From assembly GCA_019637295.1 (NCBI GenBank), contig JAHBVX010000014.1, positions 62,001 through 126,000 of the forward strand: a stretch of 64,000 nt of DNA, in the 5' to 3' direction. Under the pieces are notes generated by a model. It made no database searches, was not told the DNA's origin, and worked only from the letters and a program-made list of their open reading frames with translations. Every line of letters starts with the position of its first letter. Position 1 is the stretch's first letter. Shown here one piece after another: positions 16,381-25,026 of this stretch. The position numbers were made by a program, and so were the translations under genes. Source of the stretch: Polyangiaceae bacterium. Lineage in GTDB: Bacteria > Myxococcota_A > Polyangia > Polyangiales > Polyangiaceae.

Positions 16381-16439
16381 GCGCTCCCCCGCGGGGGCCC
16401 GGCCACTGCGCTGCCCCGCATCCATCCGTTGGAGAAGAG

Positions 16440-17696
16440 ATGAGCTACCTATTCACATCCGAGTCCGTCTCGGAAGGACACCCCGACAAGATTTGCGACC
16501 AGATCAGCGACGCGGTCCTCGACGCCGCCCTCACGGAGGATCCCAACAGCCGGGTCGCGTGCGAGACGCTGTGCAAGACGGGCTTCGTCGTCGTCGCCGG
16601 CGAGATCACCACCAAGTCCTTCATCGACTTCGGCACCGTCGCGCGCAACGTCATCAAGGACATTGGCTACACCTCCAGCGACATGGGCTTCGACGGCAAC
16701 ACCTGCGGCATCCTCACCGCCATCGAGCCGCAGTCGCCCGATATCTCGCAAGGCGTGACCGAGGGCGCCGGACTGCACAAGGAGCAGGGCGCCGGGGACC
16801 AGGGGCTCATGTTCGGCTACGCCTGCGACGAGACGCCGGAGCTGATGCCGGCGCCGCTCATGTTCTCGCACCAGCTGCTGCGCAACCTCGCGCAGCTACG
16901 GCGCTCGGGCAAGCTCGGCTTCTTGCGGCCGGACTCCAAGAGCCAGGTCACGATCGAGTACGAGAACGACCGTCCCAAGCGCATCGACGCGGTGGTGGTC
17001 TCGTCGCAGCACTCCCCAGACGTCAAGCACAAGCAGCTGAAGGAGGCCATCCTCGAGAGCTGCGTGTTCAAGACGTTGCCGAAGAACATGCTCGACAACA
17101 AGACGAAGTACTTCATCAACCCGACCGGGCGCTTCGTCATCGGCGGTCCATTCGGCGACGCGGGGCTGACGGGTCGCAAGATCATCGTCGACACCTACGG
17201 CGGCATGGGTCGCCATGGCGGCGGCGCGTTCAGCGGCAAGGACCCGAGCAAGGTCGACCGCTCGGCGTGCTACTACGCTCGCTACGTCGCCAAGAACATC
17301 GTCGCTGCAGGGCTGGCCCGGCGCGTGGAGGTGCAGGTCGCCTACGCGATCGGCGTCGCCAAGCCGATGGGCATCTACGTCAACACCTTCGGCACCGGCA
17401 AGGTGGACGACGAGAAGCTGCAGCAGTGCATCGCCGCGGAGTTCGACTTCCGACCCAAGGCGCTGATCGACGAGCTCAATCTGCTCCGGCCGATCTACCG
17501 CGGAACCGCGGCGTACGGTCACTTCGGTCGCAAGGAGTTCTCGTGGGAGCGCACCGACCGCGCACAGGCTCTCGCGAGCGACCTGCTCGGCGCCCGCCAG
17601 GCGCGCGGGAGCAACGGCACCAAGAACGGCTCGGCCACCTCCAAGAAGTCGGCCCGCTCGAAGCCCGCGCGCGGCGGCAAGTCGGCGCGCGCCTGA
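16440..17696 (+). CDS. metK: S-adenosylmethionine synthetase
   Basis: 418 residues from ATG 16440 ([20 protein letters not shown]), preceded by GGAGAAGAG. It makes S-adenosylmethionine from methionine and ATP. Hallmarks are the ATP motif [24 protein letters not shown] (methionine/K+ loop), the hexapeptide region [18 protein letters not shown], the P-loop-like [16 protein letters not shown] and the C-terminal [11 protein letters not shown]. An unusual feature is a ~30-residue Lys/Ser/Ala-rich tail ([20 protein letters not shown]) beyond the normal end of the enzyme. The longer frame upstream lacks family residues and is rejected as the start. Confidence 0.97.
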   Translation: MSYLFTSESVSEGHPDKICDQISDAVLDAALTEDPNSRVACETLCKTGFVVVAGEITTKSFIDFGTVARNVIKDIGYTSSDMGFDGNTCGILTAIEPQSPDISQGVTEGAGLHKEQGAGDQGLMFGYACDETPELMPAPLMFSHQLLRNLAQLRRSGKLGFLRPDSKSQVTIEYENDRPKRIDAVVVSSQHSPDVKHKQLKEAILESCVFKTLPKNMLDNKTKYFINPTGRFVIGGPFGDAGLTGRKIIVDTYGGMGRHGGGAFSGKDPSKVDRSACYYARYVAKNIVAAGLARRVEVQVAYAIGVAKPMGIYVNTFGTGKVDDEKLQQCIAAEFDFRPKALIDELNLLRPIYRGTAAYGHFGRKEFSWERTDRAQALASDLLGARQARGSNGTKNGSATSKKSARSKPARGGKSARA

Positions 17697-17728
17697 GTCC
17701 ACAGCCCGACTGGATTTTTCCAGCCACG

Positions 17729-17760
17729 CCCCACGGGTGCGCGCGCAGCGACCCGTGGGG
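17729..17760. terminator. Stem-loop downstream of metK
   Basis: The perfect 10-bp inverted repeat CCCCACGGGT / ACCCGTGGGG with a 12-nt loop is followed by TT, and preceded by a smaller hairpin CTGGA-TTTT-TCCAG (17710-17723). Position 32 nt after the metK stop fits a terminator. Confidence 0.6.
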
Positions 17761-17786
17761 TTCGTGACAGCGCGGTGTCCGTGAGC

Positions 17787-17792
17787 TAGTCT
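17787..17792 (+). promoter_or_regulatory. Putative -10 box (TAGTCT) upstream of the anchor-L lipoprotein
   Basis: TAGTCT in the context GAGCTAGTCT resembles the other boxes in the window but lies 46 nt before ATG 17839, implying an ordinary short leader rather than a leaderless message. Confidence 0.35.
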
Positions 17793-17838
17793 CACTCGGC
17801 CTCACGCCCGAGGCACGTCAACCTTCAGCTTGATCGGG

Positions 17839-18975
17839 ATGGCCATGAGAGAAGCGCTTCGGGGTGTCAGCGGGTTGGTTGCGGTCTCGGTCGTAGCTGG
17901 CCTGGGCTGCTCGAGCGCCAACAGCGGCGGCGGTGGCGGCGCGGGTGGCGCGGGCGCGGGCACGGGTCTCGGCGGCTCTGGCGCCAGCATATCCATCGGC
18001 GGCGCTGGCGGCGGCAGCGGCGGCGGCGGCCCCTTGGTCTGCGATCCGGGCGCCTTCGACATCCCCGGCAACAACTTCGACGACGATTGCGACGGAACAG
18101 CTGACAACGAGGTCGTCGGCTGCGACTCGGGCATCCCGGACATCGGCTACACGGATCCCATGAGCGCGGCGCACGCCATCGGCCTGTGCAAGGCGGCGCA
18201 GCCCGGTCAACCCGGCTGGGGCGTGCTCGAGGCCAAGTACGTCAAGGCGGACGGCACGGCCGGCGTCAACCCGGTGTCGCACGGCTTGCTCCCCAACTTC
18301 GGCCCCAACGTGCAGGTGCAAGAGGGCGTCAACATGCTCGTGCTCTCGAGCGGTACGGCGCGCCGCCCGGGGGACATCGGGTACTCCTCGCCCCAGGGCT
18401 TCGACTCGGGTACCACGAGTCAGCAGCCGGCGGGCTTCCCCATCGACACGCCGGCGTGCCCGGGCGTCACCACCGGCGGCCCAGCGAACAACCCTGCGGG
18501 CTTCGAGCTCCGCCTGCGTGCGCCCACGAACGCCAAGAGCTTCACGTTCAACTTCAATTTCTACACCTTCGAGTACCCGGCCTGGATCTGCTCGGCGTAC
18601 AACGACTTCTTCATCGCGCTGCAGAGCCCGGCTCCCAGCAACGCGGTGCAGGGCAACATCTCCTTCGACGCCGCGAGCAACCCGGTCAGCGTGAACAACG
18701 GCCTGCTCGAGGTGTGCAGCCCAGGCACCTACGGCGGAAAGTCGTTCGCGTGTCCGCTGGGCACCGCTCAGCTGCAGGGCACCGGCTTCGAGGGCCACGC
18801 CGCCACGGGCTGGCTCGAGACCCAGTCGCCGGTGGAGCCTGGCGGCGAGTTCACCCTGCGCTTCGTGGTGTACGACGTGGGCGACGAGATCTTGGACTCG
18901 ACGGTGTTGATCGACAACTTCAAGTGGTCGGTCGAAGAGTCCACGGGCTCGGTCACGAAGCCGGTTCCGCGCTGA
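17839..18975 (+). CDS. Lipoprotein with choice-of-anchor-L-type domain
   Basis: 378 residues from ATG 17839 (MAMREALRGVSGLVAVSVVA, lipobox Cys 24 in GLGC); ATG 17845 is equally possible. A ~40-residue Gly/Ser/Ala linker follows, then a MopE-like metal loop (NNFDDDCDGTADNE). The body has the features of choice-of-anchor L proteins: NMLVLSSGTARRPGDIGYSS, SFTFNFNFYTFEYPAWICSA, YNDFFIALQS and the closing VLIDNFKWSVE. These domains are found in secreted, surface-attached proteins. Ligand or partner unknown. Confidence 0.8.
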   Translation: MAMREALRGVSGLVAVSVVAGLGCSSANSGGGGGAGGAGAGTGLGGSGASISIGGAGGGSGGGGPLVCDPGAFDIPGNNFDDDCDGTADNEVVGCDSGIPDIGYTDPMSAAHAIGLCKAAQPGQPGWGVLEAKYVKADGTAGVNPVSHGLLPNFGPNVQVQEGVNMLVLSSGTARRPGDIGYSSPQGFDSGTTSQQPAGFPIDTPACPGVTTGGPANNPAGFELRLRAPTNAKSFTFNFNFYTFEYPAWICSAYNDFFIALQSPAPSNAVQGNISFDAASNPVSVNNGLLEVCSPGTYGGKSFACPLGTAQLQGTGFEGHAATGWLETQSPVEPGGEFTLRFVVYDVGDEILDSTVLIDNFKWSVEESTGSVTKPVPR

Positions 18976-19003
18976 GCCGACAGCGGCGGTCAGGGCGCGT
19001 ACG

Positions 19004-19897
19004 TCAACACACGCGGTTGCGCCCGCTACCCTTGGCCTGATAGAGCTGCGCGTCAGCGCGGCCGTAGAACGCGTCCGGCGTGGCGTCCGTAGGCAGGCGC
19101 TCTGCCACGCCCAGGCTGAGGGTGACCGGGATCTGCCGGCCGTCGAACTCGAAGGCCGTGGCCTCTACGGCCCGGCGCGCGTGCTCGGCCAGCTGGTAGG
19201 CCTGCGCGAGCCCGAGATTCTGAGCCACGATCGCGAACTCCTCGCCACCCACCCGCGCGAAGACCACGCCGGGGGGTAACACACCCGCGACCACGGCGGC
19301 CACCTGCCGGAGCACCGCGTCCCCCGCGGTGTGGCCGTGCGTGTCGTTGATGCGCTTGAAGAAGTCCAGATCGAACACGATCAGGCTGGTGGGGGAGGGA
19401 TCGACCCGTGCGCGCCAGACCACGTTGTGGAACGTCTCGTCGAAGTGGCTCTTGTTGTGGATGCCGGTGAGCCCGTCGTAGCGCATCAGGCGCTGCACCT
19501 CTTCGTGGTACGCGCTCTCGATGTTGGCGCCGGTGAGGTACTTGAGCAGCACCTTGCCTATTTGCACGCGATCCCCGTCCGACAGCAGGTGATCGGTGAT
19601 GCGCACCTCGTTGACGTAGGTGCCGTTGGTCGACTTCAGGTCCACGACGTGATGGGCGCTGCCGTCCCAGCGGATGCAGGCGTGCTGCCGGCTGACCGAG
19701 TCCGCGTCGAGCTGCAGGCCGCAGCTCGCGCCGCGACCGATGTCGAGATCCGTCTCCGCGAGCACCACGCGGTGCCCCAGGCGCGGCCCGGCGATCACCA
19801 CCAAGAAGGCCTGCCCGGGCAAATTGCGCCGCCAGGAACGCGTGAAGTCCCGCGTGACGGTGACTTCGACCGTGGTCTCGAGATGATCGTCGGGCAC
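19004..19897 (-). CDS. FHA-domain diguanylate cyclase
   Basis: 297 residues from GTG 19897. An N-terminal FHA domain (~30-120: DIGRGASC, SVSRQHACIRW, LKSTNGTYVNEVRI) binds phosphothreonine peptides. The C-terminal GGDEF domain (~135-297) has the active-site RVGGEEF (GGEEF 217-221) and DLDFFKRINDTHGHTAGD, so it should make cyclic di-GMP. The inhibitory RxxD site before GGEEF is missing (VLPPGVVFARV), so product feedback through that site is not expected. FHA control could link it to Ser/Thr kinases such as those in this window. The longer ATG start (20053) would run into glnA and is rejected. Confidence 0.9.
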   Translation of the reverse strand: MPDDHLETTVEVTVTRDFTRSWRRNLPGQAFLVVIAGPRLGHRVVLAETDLDIGRGASCGLQLDADSVSRQHACIRWDGSAHHVVDLKSTNGTYVNEVRITDHLLSDGDRVQIGKVLLKYLTGANIESAYHEEVQRLMRYDGLTGIHNKSHFDETFHNVVWRARVDPSPTSLIVFDLDFFKRINDTHGHTAGDAVLRQVAAVVAGVLPPGVVFARVGGEEFAIVAQNLGLAQAYQLAEHARRAVEATAFEFDGRQIPVTLSLGVAERLPTDATPDAFYGRADAQLYQAKGSGRNRVC

Positions 19898-19965
19898 GGA
19901 GGCCCAAGACGGTACCACGCGAGCCCGCGGCCGGGAAGCTCCCTGGCCGCGGCCCGCCTGCTCGC

Positions 19966-21378
19966 TCAGATGTCGTAGTACAAGAAGAACTCGACCGGGG
20001 TCGGGTGCAGGCGCGTCATCTTGAGGTCGTTCTCGCGCTTGTAGTCGAGCCACATCTCGATGGCATCCCGGGTGAAGACGTCCCCACGCAGCAAGAACTC
20101 GTGGTCGCGCTCGAGCGCGTCGAGCGCCTCCTCGAGCGAAGCGGGCACGCGAGCCACGTCCTTGAGCTCCTCCGGCGACAGCGAGTAGATGTCCTTGTCG
20201 AGGGGATCACCCGGGTCGATCTTGTTCTGGATGCCGTCGAGCCCGGCCATCAACATGGCAGAGAAGGCGATGTAGGGGTTACACGTCGGATCCGGGAAGC
20301 GCAGCTCCAGGCGCCGGGCCTTGGGCGACGGCGAGTAGGTCGAGATGCGGATGGCCGCGGAGCGGTTACGGCTCGAGTAGGCCAGGTTCACCGGCGCCTC
20401 GAAGCCCGGCACCAAGCGTCGATAGCTGTTGGTGGTGGGGTTGGTCAGCGCCGTGAGCGCCTTGGAGTGCTTGAGGATGCCGCCGATGTACCAGAGCGCG
20501 AGATCCGACAGACCCGCGTAGCCATCCCCGGCGAAGAGCGGCTTGCCGTCGGTCCACAGCGACTGATGGCAGTGCATGCCGTTGCCGTTGTCGCCGTAGA
20601 TGGGCTTGGGCATGAAGGTGGCCGTCTTGCCCCAGCGATGCGACACGTTCTTCACGATGTGCTTGAACCACATGAGCTTGTCCGCGCAGCGCACGAGTTT
20701 GTCGTAGCGCATGTCGATCTCGCCCTGGCCAGCGGTAGCCACCTCGTGATGGCTCACCTCGACCTCGATGCCCACCTTCTTCATCTCCAGGCAGATCTCG
20801 GTGCGCAGATCCATCTGTGAGTCCTGGGGCGGCACGGGGAAGTAGCCCTCCTTGTGCCGGATCTTGTGGCCGAGGTTGGGCTTCTCGTCGCGACCCGTGT
20901 TCCAGTCCGCCTCGATGGAGTCGATGTAGTAGTAGGCCTCGTTCGACGCCGCGTCGAAGCGAACGTCGTCGAAGATGAAGAACTCCGCCTCGGGTCCGAA
21001 GTAGACCGTGTCGGCGATGCCCGTGGACTTCAGGTAGGCCTCCGCCTTCGAGGCGATGTGGCGTGGATCTCGCGAGTAGTTCTGCCGCGTGATCGTGTCC
21101 TGAATCGTGCACTGCAGGCTGAGGGTGGGGTGCTTGGTGAAGGGATCCATCACCGCCGTGGCCGGATCCGGGATCAGGAGCATGTCGCTCTGGTTGATGG
21201 GCTGAAAGCCCCGGATGGACGAGCCATCGAAGCCGAAGCCTTCTTCGAAGCTCTCCACCTCGAGCCGCTCGAAGGGCACGCTGGTGTGCTGCCACTTGCC
21301 CGGCAGGTCGATGAACTTGAGATCGACCATGACCGCTTCGTTCTTCTTGCCCAGTTCGATGACTTCTTTCGGATTCAT
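19966..21378 (-). CDS. glnA: Type I glutamine synthetase
   Basis: 470 residues, typical of bacterial GlnA, which makes glutamine from glutamate, ammonia and ATP. Landmarks: the [19 protein letters not shown] loop, [28 protein letters not shown], the ATP/Glu-binding [20 protein letters not shown] and [20 protein letters not shown]. Tyr398 in DKDIYSLSP matches the adenylylated tyrosine, so control by an adenylyltransferase is possible. It lies 48 nt downstream of glnB in the same direction, forming a glnB-glnA operon. AGGGAG precedes the start. Confidence 0.97.
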   Translation of the reverse strand: MNPKEVIELGKKNEAVMVDLKFIDLPGKWQHTSVPFERLEVESFEEGFGFDGSSIRGFQPINQSDMLLIPDPATAVMDPFTKHPTLSLQCTIQDTITRQNYSRDPRHIASKAEAYLKSTGIADTVYFGPEAEFFIFDDVRFDAASNEAYYYIDSIEADWNTGRDEKPNLGHKIRHKEGYFPVPPQDSQMDLRTEICLEMKKVGIEVEVSHHEVATAGQGEIDMRYDKLVRCADKLMWFKHIVKNVSHRWGKTATFMPKPIYGDNGNGMHCHQSLWTDGKPLFAGDGYAGLSDLALWYIGGILKHSKALTALTNPTTNSYRRLVPGFEAPVNLAYSSRNRSAAIRISTYSPSPKARRLELRFPDPTCNPYIAFSAMLMAGLDGIQNKIDPGDPLDKDIYSLSPEELKDVARVPASLEEALDALERDHEFLLRGDVFTRDAIEMWLDYKRENDLKMTRLHPTPVEFFLYYDI

Positions 21379-21426
21379 GTGCCTGCTCGCTCCCTGTGCT
21401 GCGTTTCGTGCTCGCCCCCGCCGAAG

Positions 21427-21780
<354 letters not shown>

Positions 21781-21826
21781 TTACGCGGTGACGCGTTTCC
21801 GGAATGTTTCGGGCGTGGATTTCCGA

Positions 21827-21832
21827 TAGCCT
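21827..21832 (+). promoter_or_regulatory. Putative -10 box (TAGCCT) for the small membrane protein at 21839
   Basis: TAGCCT ends 6 nt before ATG 21839, giving a predicted leaderless transcript divergent from glnB. Confidence 0.45.
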
Positions 21833-21838
21833 GCGGCG

Positions 21839-22261
21839 ATGCGAGCCGCGCTGCAGGGAGGATTTGGCCCGCCGGGCTACGGCCCCCCGCCCTACCCACC
21901 GCCGGGCCCGCCGCTGCAGCGGACGGATCAGCTCGCGGTCATCGCGTTGGTCTCGAGCTTGCTCGGCCTGATCGGCGCCGTCTTGAACGGCGTCAGCGGC
22001 TTGTTCGGCGCGTGCTGCGTGCTGTGCACCGTGGGCACCACGGTGCTCGGGGTGCTCGTCTTGGTGCCCTCCCTCGCTGGCGCCGTGATGGGCGGCATGA
22101 GCATCGCGCGCATCAACCGTGAGCCCGAGCGACTGGGGGGCAAGATGCTCGCGGTCGCGGCGCTGGTGGTCGGCGTGCTCAGCTCCTTCGCCGCCATCGC
22201 CGAGATCGTGCTGCCGTGGTTCGGCCTGGCGTGCATGACCGCGGCGCAGGGACTACGCTGA
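21839..22261 (+). CDS. Small membrane protein, DUF4190-like
   Basis: 140 residues. A Gly/Pro/Tyr-rich cytoplasmic N-terminus (GFGPPGYGPPPYPPPGPP) is followed by three hydrophobic segments (VIALVSSLLGLIGAVL; VLGVLVLVPSLAGAVMGGMS; MLAVAALVVGVLSSFAAIA) and the 'INREPERLGGKMLAVAALVV' motif typical of DUF4190 proteins. Function unknown. The next gene starts 4 nt after its stop. Confidence 0.75.
   Translation: MRAALQGGFGPPGYGPPPYPPPGPPLQRTDQLAVIALVSSLLGLIGAVLNGVSGLFGACCVLCTVGTTVLGVLVLVPSLAGAVMGGMSIARINREPERLGGKMLAVAALVVGVLSSFAAIAEIVLPWFGLACMTAAQGLR
22254..22259 (+). promoter_or_regulatory. Putative -10 box (TACGCT) inside the end of the preceding gene
   Basis: TACGCT overlaps the last codons of the DUF4190-like gene and ends 6 nt before ATG 22266, so the DUF2752 gene may have its own leaderless promoter as well as read-through. 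Confidence 0.35.
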
Positions 22262-22265
22262 GCCC

Positions 22266-22646
22266 ATGCGCGCGTGGGTCAGAGCTCGAGATCGAGCAGA
22301 AGCGACGGGTGTGGGCGTGCTCGCCGGGTTCTTCTTCCTGGTGACCGTCGCTCCGCTGCTCGTCTCCGTCGCGCTCAGCCCGGACGACATCGACTCCGGA
22401 CGCGTGCGGCTCACGGGCCCCTGCCCCTACCTGGCCGAGACCGGAACGCCCTGTGGCAGCTGCGGGCTCACGCGCGCGTTCGCGTCCATGAGCCGCGGGC
22501 AGCTCGCGCGGGCCTCGGCCTACAATCCGGCAGGCCCGGTGTTGTGGGGTTTGTTCGTGGTCGGCGCGGGGACTTCCGGGTACACCGTCGCGCTCGTTCT
22601 CGCCCGACTGGCCCAGCTCAAGCGCCAAGGCGCCCTGGCTCACTGA
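22266..22646 (+). CDS. DUF2752 membrane protein
   Basis: 126 residues with two membrane segments (GVLAGFFFLVTVAPLLVSVA; VLWGLFVVGAGTSGYTVALV). The loop between them carries the family signature CPYLAETGTPCGSCGLTRAF plus the SRGQLARASAYNP segment. The conserved cysteines suggest metal or thiol chemistry at the membrane, but the family's function is unknown. It overlaps the end of the convergent phosphofructokinase gene by 7 nt. Confidence 0.85.
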   Translation: MRAWVRARDRAEATGVGVLAGFFFLVTVAPLLVSVALSPDDIDSGRVRLTGPCPYLAETGTPCGSCGLTRAFASMSRGQLARASAYNPAGPVLWGLFVVGAGTSGYTVALVLARLAQLKRQGALAH

Positions 22647-23818
22647 CCGACGGCGCCGGATTTCGGCGGAGAGAGCTCGACGAACGGCGGAGCCGGGATG
22701 CTGGGGTGGAAGGTCCCCTCGTTCTCGTCACCGAAACACAGGCCGAGATCCCTCCCGGTCTGCAGCACTCGGTCGTCCAGCGGGACCGTGCGCAAGCGCC
22801 GGGTTCCCTCTTCCAAGGGCACCAGCTCGATCTCGCCCCTCCTCACGGCCACCAGTCCGCTCTCGCTGCGCTCGGCGATGAAGCGGGTGGCGGCACAGCC
22901 GAGCCGCAAGGCGAGGACGCGATCGCTCGCGACAGGGCTGCCCCCGCGCTGCAGGTGGCCGAGCACCACCGTGCGGGTCTCCTTGCCGGTACGCGTCGCG
23001 ATCTCCTGGGCCACATACTCCGCGATGCCGCCGAGCTGTCCGTGTTCCTTGAACGCGTCCGCGCTCGCCCGATAGCGCATCTCACCACCCGCGGGGCGCG
23101 CACCTTCGGCCACGACCACGATCGAGAAGTGGCGGCCACGCGCCTCACGCCGCTGGATCTTCTCGGCCACCGCCCGTGGATCGAAGGGGATCTCGGGGAT
23201 CAGGACCACGTCCGCGCCGCCGGCGATCCCCGCGTACAGCGCGATCCACCCGGCGGTCCTGCCCATGACCTCGACCACCATGACCCGCTCGTGTGCCGCC
23301 GCGGTGGTGTGCAGCCTGCCGATGGCTTCGGTGGCGGTAGCCACCGCCGTGTCGAAGCCGAAGGTCACGTCCGTGCCAGGCAGATCGTTGTCGATGGTCT
23401 TGGGCACTGCCACCACGCGGGGCATGCCGCGCTCGAGCAGCTTCATGGCGAGGGCCGTCGAGCCGTCCCCGCCGATCGCCACGACGTCGTCGATACCGAG
23501 CTCGCGCATGCGACGCACTACGAGCTCCGAGACGTCCGTGGGAACCAACTTGCCGTCCGTCATGACGGGGTAGCGGAATGGATCGCCGCGGTTCGTCGAG
23601 CCGAGGATGGTGCCACCCAGGTGACCAATGCCCCGCACCGCGCTGCGGTCGAGCTCCAAGACGCCGTCGGTCCCGTGCTCGATGAGGCCGCGGTAGCCGT
23701 GGAGGATGCCGAGCACGCGCCAGCCCCGCCAGTGGGCGCTGACAGCCACCGCGCGAATGACCGCGTTGAGCCCGGGAGCGTCACCGCCGCCCGTGTTGAC
23801 GGCAATCGTTCTGGTCAT
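22640..23818 (-). CDS. 6-phosphofructokinase with mixed ATP/PPi signature
   Basis: 392 residues from ATG 23818 (MTRTIAVNTGGGDAPGLNAV). It phosphorylates fructose 6-phosphate at C1. The phosphoryl-donor site reads GGDGS (116-120), with the Gly typical of ATP enzymes, while the next motif is PKTIDND (139-145), with Lys140 where ATP enzymes have Gly and PPi enzymes have Lys; Asp143 is the catalytic base. The substrate segment VMVVEVMGRTAGWIALYAGI is also present. Donor (ATP, PPi or both) therefore cannot be settled by sequence. A TAGCAT box 8 nt upstream supports the start. Confidence 0.92.
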   Translation of the reverse strand: MTRTIAVNTGGGDAPGLNAVIRAVAVSAHWRGWRVLGILHGYRGLIEHGTDGVLELDRSAVRGIGHLGGTILGSTNRGDPFRYPVMTDGKLVPTDVSELVVRRMRELGIDDVVAIGGDGSTALAMKLLERGMPRVVAVPKTIDNDLPGTDVTFGFDTAVATATEAIGRLHTTAAAHERVMVVEVMGRTAGWIALYAGIAGGADVVLIPEIPFDPRAVAEKIQRREARGRHFSIVVVAEGARPAGGEMRYRASADAFKEHGQLGGIAEYVAQEIATRTGKETRTVVLGHLQRGGSPVASDRVLALRLGCAATRFIAERSESGLVAVRRGEIELVPLEEGTRRLRTVPLDDRVLQTGRDLGLCFGDENEGTFHPSIPAPPFVELSPPKSGAVGQ

Positions 23819-23826
23819 GGCGCCGA

Positions 23827-23836
23827 ATGCTAGTGT
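23827..23836. promoter_or_regulatory. Overlapping divergent -10 boxes (ATGCTAGTGT)
   Basis: Read on the minus strand, 23832-23827 is TAGCAT, ending 8 nt before the phosphofructokinase ATG (23818). On the plus strand, 23831-23836 is TAGTGT, ending 9 nt before GTG 23846. The two boxes share two base pairs, and the whole intergenic spacer is 27 nt. Confidence 0.5.
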
Positions 23837-23845
23837 CGTTGCCCC

Positions 23846-24871
23846 GTGACCGCGACCCCGCCGATGCTCCCCGAGCCCGCGCGCCTGCTCAGCGGGCCCA
23901 CCCCGGTGAGGCGCCTCGACGCCCTGTGCACGGAAAACGTCGAGCTGTGGCTCAAGGACGACGGCCTGACGCACCCCGAATACGGCGGCAACAAGGTGCG
24001 CAAGCTCGAGTTCATCCTGGGCGTGGCCCTGGCCCGGGGAGCGCGGCGCCTGGTGACGAGCGGCGCGGCGGGGAGCCACCACGTGCTGTGCACGGCGCTG
24101 ATGGCCAGGCACTTCGGCCTACCCGTAGCGGCGGTGCTGTGCCCCCAGCCGCACACCGAGCACGCCGAGCAGATGCTGCGCGCGATCCTGGCCTCCGGCG
24201 CCGAGGTGATACCGACGAGCTCCTACGCCGGCGTCGCGCTCGCCACCGCGCGGGTGCTGAGAGCGGGGGACCGGCTCATCCCCCCCGGGGGCTCGGACGT
24301 CTGGGGGACCCTCGGCTACGTTCGGTGTCTCCGCGAGCTGCTCGCCCAGGTCGACGCCGGAGAGCTGCCGCTCCCGGACGAGATCGTGGTGGCGGTGGGC
24401 TCCGGGGGAACGGCGGCCGGGCTGCTCGCCGGCTGCCTGCGGGAGGGCATACGAACCCGGGTCGTGGGGGTGGACGTCGCGACGTCACGCTGGGTGGCCC
24501 GCTCCGTCGTGCTGGGCCTGGCTCACCGGGCGTTGGCCCGCGACGGCGGGGCGCCCGACTGGGGGCGCCTGGCCAGCGGGCTCGTGCTCGACGGAGCGTT
24601 CAAGGGTGGGGGGTACGGGGAGCCCTCCGACGCGGGGCGACGCGCCGAAGCGGAGGCAGGGCGAGTGGGGCTGACGCTCGATCCGACCTACACCGCCAAG
24701 GCCTTCGCTGCCGCGCTGCGCCGCCGTGACCGCGCCGGACAAGCCCAAAAATTGTTGTATCTCCACACCTTGAGCAACGCGACCCCGGGCCCCGGGGCGC
24801 CCCCGACGGCGGTCTTCGGCGTCCCCGAGCTCCGCCGGCTGCTGACCCCGACCCGTGCGCTGGCACGCTAG
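23846..24871 (+). CDS. PLP-dependent D-cysteine desulfhydrase / ACC-deaminase family enzyme
   Basis: 341 residues from GTG 23846. A fold-type II PLP enzyme: the cofactor lysine is K50 in HPEYGGNKVRKLEF, followed by VTSGAAGSHHVLCTALMARH (phosphate/substrate loop), GSDVWGTLGYVRCLREL and the PLP phosphate cup VVAVGSGGTAAGLLAG. The C-terminal DPTYTAKAFAAAL is also typical. The family splits D-cysteine (to H2S, ammonia, pyruvate) or aminocyclopropane-carboxylate; the residues seen do not decide between them. It is divergent from the phosphofructokinase gene with overlapping -10 boxes. Confidence 0.88.
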   Translation: MTATPPMLPEPARLLSGPTPVRRLDALCTENVELWLKDDGLTHPEYGGNKVRKLEFILGVALARGARRLVTSGAAGSHHVLCTALMARHFGLPVAAVLCPQPHTEHAEQMLRAILASGAEVIPTSSYAGVALATARVLRAGDRLIPPGGSDVWGTLGYVRCLRELLAQVDAGELPLPDEIVVAVGSGGTAAGLLAGCLREGIRTRVVGVDVATSRWVARSVVLGLAHRALARDGGAPDWGRLASGLVLDGAFKGGGYGEPSDAGRRAEAEAGRVGLTLDPTYTAKAFAAALRRRDRAGQAQKLLYLHTLSNATPGPGAPPTAVFGVPELRRLLTPTRALAR

Positions 24872-25026
24872 CGCACCGCCCGTCGGTTTTCTGCGCCCGC
24901 CGCCCCCCGACCTGCTGGCATACTCGGGCGAACGTGGCTGGTACCTGCATCCGTGGTGCGCGGCGTGATCGGTCAATGCCTGGCCCCCTCGGTTCGTTCC
25001 GCCCTATGGTGGCTCGGCTAGTGTAG

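Noticed and set aside
16032-16439. SAM-responsive riboswitch upstream of metK
   Set aside because: I looked for SAM-I, SAM-II and SAH-type cores and found none; only a short CCCCCGCGGGGG palindrome is present.
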